Part shown: positions 55,801 through 64,000 of the stretch, in pieces
Layout of the letters: every line of letters begins with the position of its first letter
Numbering within the stretch: the stretch's first letter is position 1
Assembly: GCA_036583965.1 (NCBI GenBank)
Contig: JAZBQD010000015.1
Location: 27,874,310-27,938,309 of the forward strand
Origin: Prunella strophiata
Lineage: Eukaryota; Chordata; Aves; Passeriformes; Prunellidae
Length of the DNA: 64,000 nucleotides
Reading direction: 5' to 3'
Notes under the pieces: generated by a model
What the model was told of the DNA's origin: nothing
The model's database searches: none
The model's input: only the letters and a program-made list of their open reading frames with translations
Position numbers and translations under genes: made by a program

Positions 55801-58800
55801 AGCTTTATGTCATATTTGGGTTAGAAATCAGTCTTCAAATTTAAGAGTTGCTGCAGAATTCTAACCAGGTATGTAAGACCACAGAGGCTTTCTTCACTGA
55901 AAACACAAGCTACAAATAATGTTGTATAGCACAAATAAGCTGAAAGGTATAAATAGCTATAGGTACTTTGAACAAAATTTGATTCTGTTACTGGAAAAAA
56001 GTCATGAAAATGCCAATGTTCTGAATGCTAAATTCTGGTATTATTCTAGTATATTGTGAATGCTAAATTCTGGTATTATTTCTATGTCGAAACATAAAAC
56101 TCTTTTCCCTGCATATTGTGCTTATCCTTGACATCATAAATATTCATGCAAGCTTTGTCAGGTATGGTTGGTGCTTTCTGGAAAAATACTGTATTTCTCA
56201 GCTTTTTGCATATGATCACTGATGGTATTTAAAGCTTCATCTCATTTTTAAGAATTTCAATGTCAAGGACAATGTTGTAATTCAGACATTTTAAACAATT
56301 TCTGTCTTTTAAATGTGTTTGTACTGTAGCTTTATTGGAGAAGAATCTGTTGCAGCTGGAGAGGGCAGCGTTCTGACAGATAACCCCACGTGGATTATAG
56401 ACCCTATTGATGGAACTACCAACTTTGTACACAGGTCTGCCTTTCATTTTTTTCAATGTTAGCAACCTCAATTGATTACCCTTTTTCTCTCTCCAGTTCC
56501 ATGAAAATAAGGTTGTTTTTAATTTTTAAACTGCTTTAAAAGAGATGTTATGAACTTGTTAATAGTTATAAATTTCTGCTTATTGGAGCCATTGGGCAGT
56601 CTTTGCAAGCATTTTAATATTCCTGAGAGTGTTGTAATAGTCTTGCTCTGTTCCTACATCACTTGTTCCATACGAGGGCTGTATTATATAGCAGGGGTCA
56701 GCAGCCTTTGGCATGGATTTCAAAGATAGATGGGTAGATTTCAACAGGAACAGGATTCAGAATAAGAAGCTGCAGCATCTTCAGAAAGGGAATAACAGCT
56801 TCAGGTGCTGATTTCTAAGAAATTTCAAATCCATTGAGATCTAGGAGCCCCAACTACAGAAGAAAGCAGGATATCACCAGTAGTTACCAATGGTATTTCA
56901 CACCAAGAAGAGGAGGGGACTTGGAGAGTAATGCTGATAGCCTATTCATTACATCTTTTAAATGTGATAGATTTTGGCCCCAGCAAGCTTTTCTGAGTCT
57001 GCTTGATTTCAGTTTTGAAACGACTGCTGCAATGTGCACAATGGCATTCAAACACTTTCTGCTAAACAACATACTCAGAAAGTTACAGGAAAAGAACCCG
57101 TTCTGCTGAATCTACAGGCTTAAAATTGGTATTTTTGCAGAAGCAATAAAAGCAAATGTCTATGAATTGAAAAAAAAAAAAAGTAAGAAAAAATTAGTTA
57201 ATTGGTTGATTGTTTTGAACTTAGACTGAGATGTAATCCACCATGTCTTACATAGCCCCAGTGTCTTCACTCTTCCTGCATTCTTCAATATCTGTCTTTG
57301 TCATGGTTTTGGTGGAGAGAAGGGGGTTGGTGGGAGAGGTAACTTGGCTCTTTCTATGAGACCATTTTGGCCATCTTAGGTAGTAGTATAGAGGCTTGTT
57401 TGCATTCTTGGCCTGTAGAAAACAGTCCCTAGGCTAGGAACAGCTGTACCAGGAGTGGCAGCCCCAGTGGGTAGAAAACTTTGTGTTTCAAATGGTAATC
57501 AGTGTTGTTGGCTCCATTTTAAGCTAAATTGTGCAAATTCCAGAAAACTCAGTTCTGTATAGTCCAAGTTTTTGTTTGAAATATACATAAAATGTAACTG
57601 AACACTGTCTTTATCAAGAGTAAGCATGGTAATTAAAGAAATTTAGTATCTCACTATAAATTAGTGAAATGTTTTGTTTTGTAGGTTTCCATTTGTGGCA
57701 GTTTCAATTGGCTTTGTTGTAAACAAAAAGGTATACTTTTTATTACTTTAATTAAATTCTAATTAATTGCTTGCTTCTAGTTACCACTAAGTTCTGTAAT
57801 TTCCTATTTCACAGGAAGTAGGAAGAAAGGGAAAATCCCCACAAGGTATTTTTCCTTTTTCTTGCAGATAGGAGTTTGGAATTGTGTATAGTTGTATAGA
57901 AGACAAGATGTATACTGCCAGAAAAGGAAAAGGTGCATTTTGCAATGGTCAGAAACTTCAAGTATCGGGTCAAGAAGGTAAGCTGAACTGAGTAGCTTCT
58001 TTCTGGTAATTACCAGCTTGCAAGTGAGACAAAAGAAATTTGGGACCTGGATATATTGGTATTTCTTAGCTCATAGTTTTGTTTTGCAAGACTTTCTTGG
58101 CCATGGGCTATTTAGTTTTGAGAAACACCTTTTATGTTCTCTTTGATGCATATGATGTGATCTGTGCTAAAGCAAGACTTGACAATTGAAGATTTTATTT
58201 CCCATGTATTGTGGTTTTGTTAGTTTGTTTCTTTGTTTTTAATTCCCTGCATGTCTGCAGCCTGTTTGAGATTTTTCTGTAGAGTGAAACAAATCTGCCA
58301 AACAATTCAGCTTCTCCCAGGATGTGACCTGTTGGTTTAGGTCACTACTTCTATGCTTACAACACTACATCAAGTAAAATCCATGCTTCAAATTATATCT
58401 TCAAGTGATATCTTCAAGTATCTTAAGACTGTTTTAATTTTTATAGCAATAGAATTCTATTTAGTACTGGCATCAATTAATGTATATGCACAGTTCGAGC
58501 AGATCATGCTTCTTTCATTGTATTTTTTCCCTGCAATTTTCCAAATAGTAACAGATTTTTATATATGTATTATTTTATTAAGATACCTCACACTTTTATT
58601 CAGTCTTGTAAGAAAGCAATGAAGTAAACTGCTAGTTTACTGTGACTGAGTTACAACTAACTACTAAGTTGTGCTGTTGGAAGAGTGAGATTTTGTTTCT
58701 TTTCCAGACATTACAAAATCCCTTTTAGTGACAGAATTGGGGTCAAATCGTGATCCAGAGACTATAAAAATAATTCTTTCTAATATGGAAAGACTTCTCA

Positions 58801-60979
58801 GTATTCCTATTCATGGGTAAGATACTTGCTATTTTTATATATGTATTTATATATACTGACAGTGGTTAATATTGTAAATACAATAATTTTTAGAAAGCTT
58901 TGGTTGCATTATATTTGACACCTTAAATACAAACTATGATTTAAATATTTCTGTCTAGTAGCTTCCACAGAGAAACTGTGTTTAACTTTTTCAAGCTGAG
59001 ACATGCAGAAGAGAACTCTTAACAATCACTGTTGAGAAGCAAAGCATGCTTGGGCTTGCAGGACTACAAAGTATCGTATTTACTAGTTAAAAATATTAAA
59101 TAAAATTCTGTGCCTTTTTTTTTTTCCCTAGATAAAATTGGATGAACAGAAACTATATTACATTTCTAAGTTTCCTTTCCTTGTAGTAATGAAAATTGTT
59201 TCATATATATATATATATAATATATAAGACAAAAGTAGATCTCCCTTTCTTCTTTCAAAATCATACAATTTTAATTTGTCTGAGTAGTTTAAATTGTCCA
59301 TAAACTCTTCTCCTTTTGGTTGCATTCCCTGCTTTTTCTTCTCTAGATAAGCCAAAGCCTACATTTCCACAAACCATTTTGTATAAAGTTGGTTTCAGTA
59401 GACAGTTTTTCATTACTCAGTTGTATTCATGTTTCTGATCTAACAAGTTTTATGCTGAGATTCTCGGGATTCTAGTTTTGACACTTAACACGTAGATTTT
59501 TTCCTACTTCCAAAAAGTCTTCTGATGATGTTAAAGAATTTATGCTAAGATGTAAGTAGGAAATACATTTTAGATGTGTTGTGAGTTCAACTTATTAAGT
59601 AAGTGTGACTTGTACAAAAAACTGCAGTTACTTCAATTAACAGTAACCTGTACATTAAATTGTGACTGATAGCAGCTAAACTATTGCAAGGAGCAACTTA
59701 AATCAACTCCAATCTCAAACTACTGTGTACAAATGAAATGCCTAAGTGCATTGACATTTCCAAAAGAAACTGGAATTTGTGACATGAGGGTTTGGTGAAG
59801 TTATCCAGACCAAATTTATGCTGTGTAATTTATTTTTTATGACTACTTTTAGAGGGTTTGGCAAGTCAGAGGTGTTTACTGAGCATCACCAGAGAAACTG
59901 AAAAAAAAAAAAGTTTTCAGTACTGAAAAGTGTACACTTTCCTTGAATTCTTGTATTCAAAGAGACGAATAGACTGTTATTGTTGCATGGGAAATTATCT
60001 TCCATAATATGTTTTAGTTTAAGAAATCATTTAAGATGTGTTTAAACAAAAATGTATTAAAAAATTTTGTAAATATAATTTCTAGAAATTTGCTGTATTT
60101 TGAAAACTCTTCAAGCTATTTAAGCAACACTTAATTCCCATTTTTTTAGGTTTCATGCTTTCATTTCAGCATGCTTGCTCTAGTTCAGTTCACTTCCATC
60201 ATGACATTTCTGTGTTGTCTGTTACAGACATTGTAACTTTTTTGGAAACTCTTCTCAGTTAAAACAGCACCTTGGATCTCCTTTAGGATTAGAGCTGTTG
60301 GTACAGCAGCTGTGAACATGTGCCTTGTGGCAACAGGTGGAGCTGATGCCTATTATGAGATGGGAATCCACTGCTGGGATATGGCTGGAGCTGGAATCAT
60401 TATTACTGAAGCTGGTGGAGTACTGCTGGATGTAACAGGTAAATACATGGGCCTGCATAATACTCTCTTGTCCTTTTAAATGGCTAATAGGGAGCAAAAT
60501 GTAGCTGAAATGAGAAGGCAAGAAGTTCTTTTCAGTCCTCTTTCCAAGCTACCACTACTGAACAGTTCCCAGCCCCTTAATAGATGAAGAACGGGTTAAC
60601 TGTATGTTCTTAAGCAAGAAGACAACCTTTACTCCCTTGGCTGGACTCCTGCAAAAGTGGAAAAAGACAGTAAACATGCATTGAAGAGAATTGAAATGCA
60701 GCTCATATGAGACACCTGTTGTGTTAAATGCATTTTTGTCCAGAGGAAAAATTTGGTCCTAAATAATAATTTACAGTCAAGTTTTTCAGTGCTTATTTTC
60801 ATACCAACTTTTAATTTTCTTCATATATAAACTGGTTGCTTTGTTTGCTTTGCTTTCTAGGTGGACCATTTGATTTGATGTCTCGAAGAATAATTGCAGC
60901 GAGTAGTCGAGCTATTGGAGAGAGAATAGCCAAAGCACTTCAAGTAATTCCTCTGAGAAGAGATGATGCAACCAACTGA
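52887..60979 (+). CDS. IMPA1: Inositol monophosphatase 1, one +1 frameshift in exon 6
   Basis: Coding exons are 52887-52949, 54280-54413, 56330-56434, 57685-57730, 57868-57977, 58708-58816, 60287-60438 and 60861-60979 (stop TGA 60977-60979); the ATG exon has an acceptor at 52868. Disregarding one extra base in the 57868 exon, the product is 278 residues (human 277). The family motifs are all present: [11 protein letters not shown] at about 33-43, G-E-E near 68-70, the metal-binding [12 protein letters not shown] (Asp about 90 and 93), and H-C-W-D-M-A-G-A-G near Asp 220. The enzyme is cytosolic, Mg-dependent and lithium-sensitive. It hydrolyses inositol monophosphates to free inositol for phosphoinositide signalling. 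As written, exon 6 is 110 nt where phase needs 109, giving a stop after about 123 residues. AATAAA at 61264-61269 is the likely first poly(A) signal. Confidence 0.96.
53390..53531 (+). repeat. CR1 LINE 3' end (sense) in IMPA1 intron
   Basis: It runs CCTTGGAAGTGTCCAAGGCC, GGAACTAGATGGTC, CTTCCAACCCAAACCA and ends TCTATGATTG, the CR1 tail. Confidence 0.88.
56022..56080 (+). repeat. Short direct duplication in IMPA1 intron
   Basis: A 24-base sequence beginning TGAATGCTAAATTC is present at 56022-56045 and again, identically, at 56057-56080, a period of 35 bases. Confidence 0.93.
57871..57872 (+). other. IMPA1: Single-base insertion (frameshift) at the start of IMPA1 exon 6
   Basis: The acceptor TTGCAG is followed by ATAGGAGTTTGG. 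With one G fewer the exon reads I-E-F-G-I-V-Y-S-C and ends in the phase required by the next exon (D-I-T-K-S). As written a TAG comes after seven codons. A second AG at 57870-57871 could act as an acceptor and restore the frame with loss of one residue. Confidence 0.87.
59195..59227. repeat. (TA)n microsatellite in IMPA1 intron
   Basis: A TATATATATATA run with one phase slip. Confidence 0.85.
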
Positions 60980-63900
60980 ACACCAAAGCTGCACCATAAA
61001 TGTCCTTATCTAATGTTGTCTCATTTTCCCACATGGTGGTTGTTCTACACCTTGAATAGATGGTAGTCTTTCTGTACTGGTGTGGCTGCTAAGTAGAGCT
61101 TTGAGATTGAACAACATTCTAAGTAAGCTTTAACTGTTGAGTATTTTATTTAACATCACAATTAGATAAAAATCTAGAAAAATAAGCAAATATATGCAAC
61201 TAGTATTTTAAAATTTTATACTGTACTGGAACACATAGCAAGAGACTCTTTGATGTATAGAGAAATAAAGATCTCTAGTTCTATAAGTGACAAAAACAAA
61301 ACCCACTGTCCTAACAACACATCATCACATCTGATCCTGAACCCAAGAAGATGAAGGCATTACTGTTCATCCAGTGTTTCTCTCTCTGGTCTCCAGTGTA
61401 TCCATTTCCTTACCTCATTGCAGTTTTTGTAGAGGTGGTTGACACATTTCCAAACCTGTTGGTTTCTTATAATTTTGGCTACAATTTGAAGCCATTATTA
61501 CTTATAGATCATTGGTTTTGTAGTCATCAGTCTACCTTTCCACTGGTAGAAGATGGACACAATCTCTTCTTTAGCCTCATATGTGGCCAGTACACTTGCA
61601 AATCCATTACAATTTCAAAAGTAATAGTTATTGTGCCAGAAAATATGTTCATATTCCAGAATTAAGTTCTGAGCACAACTATCACCAAATGTACTTACTT
61701 GAAATTAAGAATACAGTATGATAGGCATTTGGTTAATTTTGATTTGGTTTCTTCTTCATGAATGAGTATGTTTCAAAGTCTGAGGAATCATTAAATCTAA
61801 GAGAGTTTTCACTACTTCATCTGGCAAAAAATAAGCCTATAGTCCATATTTTTTACATAATTTTCTATTTTTTGTAAGCTACAAAAGCAATGACCTACCA
61901 GGACCAGGTTTCTATTGTGTTTTACAGAATGTACACAGAGGAAGATAAATACCTGAACCTAATGGGTTTATAAATTAAGAAATATTAGTGATTTAATTCT
62001 GGGTGTCAGTTGTTGTAAACTTTGAAAATTATACTGGTTCTCTGCATTTTTTTGTTTAAGACTGTTAAAAGCATCAGTGCACTGTTCAAATAATTAATGC
62101 ACTTTAAAAAAAAGATGTCAGATCGCTTTTTAGACTGATTTTTTTTTTTTTTTTGTGTTGAAAAAAAAGTTGTCTCACTGGTTGTTTAGTTAAGACACAG
62201 CAGTGCTTTGGAAAACCTGACATTTTGTACTGCTGTCCCACTATTTTTACTTTGAAAAATGGTATATTGAAGTTTCATCAGATTGCATATTACAAATGTC
62301 AGATTTGTAATCAACAAAATGTTGATTTTTGCAGATTTTTCAGAAACACTTAATTTTCAGATGTATCTAATGCAAGATGATTAATGTTAACAAGGTCAGC
62401 CTCTTATTTAATGGTCTTCCCAAAAAAGCCAGATTTAAAATTACTTTTTAAATTCTTGTTGACAAGGATGTAAACATTTTGAGCATTTCACTGTAACTTT
62501 ATTGCTGTAAACAATATGTGTGGGATCATGGTTATTTTTGAAATGTCTTCTGTACCATTTCTGTGGCTTTTGTATAACAAAATCTGCATAACTTTATTTG
62601 TAAAATGGAGATATGTCTCAAAAGTCCTTAAGATGGGAGAACATGTTAGAAATAAATACACTTTAACAGCAGTGGCTTTAGCTGTGCTTCCTTTCTTAAC
62701 ATTCATCAGGTCCAGTGCTGTGACCCATCACGCTGGATCTGTGGACTTCAAACTGTCTGAGTTGAACACCACTTCTTGGCCTCAGATGTGCTCAGATCAT
62801 GAAGTGTTGTGCCTTTAGATGTAGGATTATGTGTGCACTTGCAATTGGGTTTTGGAACAAATATTTCAACTTACTCCAATGAGATCATGGTTCATTAATC
62901 ATCTCCAAGCTCAAACTTTAGATTCAAACTTTATGGGTTATCTTGCCAGTCGTTTGTGTTGGAGGTCTATCAGCTGGTTGAAGCATGTGGCTTTCTCATT
63001 GTTAGGTTTCCCAATAATGTCACCTGAGGAAAAACTTTATTTTCTTATTTTGGCCCCCTTCACTCTATTTCTGTTGGAAACTAGCCATTTTGCTAAGCAT
63101 TATTTTCTCAGATACTCTTCAATATGTGCCCACTTCTTTTGTCATGTGAAAGGACACTGAAATGTAATTATTAAGTTCAAAGATATTTTGTTTCTGATCT
63201 GGCCTGCAATTTTGACAAGTTTGTAACAAAGCAGAGAAGTCAAGATTGCTGTGTATTCAAAATGCTTTGAGAGTTTATATATGAGGTAGTCCCTGAATGT
63301 TCAAAACTACAAGAAGTGTGGTTTTGTTGCTTTGAAAGATGGAGTGGCAGAATTAATCCTCTTAGATTTTTAAAGAATAATTTTAAGACAAAATTATATA
63401 TATTTACAATATAGCTCTTGCTGGGCAATGAGACAGTTGGATAGGAAGGGCAGTTACCACAGATTGAACAGACAAACTGTCAAATTAAGGTCATGAATAT
63501 TCCTCATGAAGGATCAAGTACACAGGAAACTTTCTTGAATAGCTTTTCAGTGAATAATGCAGGACTTCAGCTGGGAAACACTGTGGTTTGAACATCAGCT
63601 CTGAATGAAGAACACTCAAAATTTACAGGTGCAAGAAGATCAAGTGGACAGAGTCAGCAACTGGAGCAACTGAAAAAAAATTTAAAATCTGCTACTGGAA
63701 ATTAAAGGACCATATGAGCAAATTTAACCAGTCCCTTTGCCTTTACTTTGAGAATTTCAATGGTAAACATTGTGACTACAGTTACTACAGAGCCTACTGC
63801 TCGTCTTAACAAAGATCTTCAGAGGAGGGGACTGATTTTTAGCCTGACACTAAAACAAGTAGTACTGCAAAATAGATAATAGTGACTTCTAGCACTTCTA

Positions 63901-64000
63901 GCACTTCCTGCTCTGTATGCAGGAGCCTTCTACTCTCCTGGCAATCATCCATCACTGGCCCTCTCCATTTATTGATTTGCTGATAATTTGTGATTGTTTC
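60980..64000 (+). other. IMPA1: IMPA1 3' UTR and downstream flank
   Basis: After the stop codon, AATAAA at 61264-61269 is the first good poly(A) signal. The remaining sequence is AT-rich and contains poly(T) and poly(A) runs near 62140-62170 and a 9-base tandem (CTTCTAGCA) at about 63886-63903. None of the short open frames resembles a known protein, and the next gene of the block is not reached. Confidence 0.6.

Overview
The window is vertebrate nuclear DNA, almost certainly from a bird. It has long AT-rich introns, GT-AG split genes and short CpG-island promoters. Several antisense or sense CR1 LINE 3' ends carry the avian ATTCTATG-type tail. An LTR of a type I recall from songbird retroviruses suggests a passerine, but that is inference. 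Four protein genes were rebuilt exon by exon. Their order and relative strands match the block known from mammals (SNX16, CHMP4C, ZFAND1, IMPA1 on human 8q21). There is no prokaryotic content, CRISPR array or recognisable new gene cluster.

Layout. 143-12404 (+) holds the last five coding exons of SNX16 (end of the PX domain, coiled coil, C-terminus), followed by its 3' UTR. 14.1-26.7 kb is the tail-to-tail intergenic space and contains a perfect (GATA)n array just over 1 kb long. 26752-40449 (-) is CHMP4C in five exons. 40.1-42.0 kb is a head-to-head CpG promoter region shared with ZFAND1, with a CR1 relic inside it. 41831-48132 (+) is ZFAND1 in eight coding exons; its introns hold a long CR1-like relic and a dead retroviral integrase fragment. 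48.1-52.4 kb is intergenic and ends in a CR1 / LTR / duplicated-CR1 structure directly upstream of the IMPA1 CpG island. 52887-60979 (+) is IMPA1 in eight coding exons. 61-64 kb is its 3' UTR and flank.

Most notable result. CHMP4C exon 3, ZFAND1 exon 2 and IMPA1 exon 6 each carry one extra base relative to the reading phase required by their neighbours and by the conserved protein. Taken literally, all three genes are frameshifted, while the SNX16 exons are clean. Three single-base insertions in about 2.3 kb of coding sequence, in three conserved neighbouring genes, fit residual assembly indels better than triple pseudogenisation. However, in ZFAND1 and IMPA1 a nearby alternative splice site would restore the frame, so the sites deserve checking.

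The genes do not form a pathway. SNX16 and CHMP4C both act in endosomal membrane traffic, ZFAND1 in stress-granule and proteasome quality control, and IMPA1 in inositol recycling. Their proximity is conserved synteny rather than an operon-like unit.
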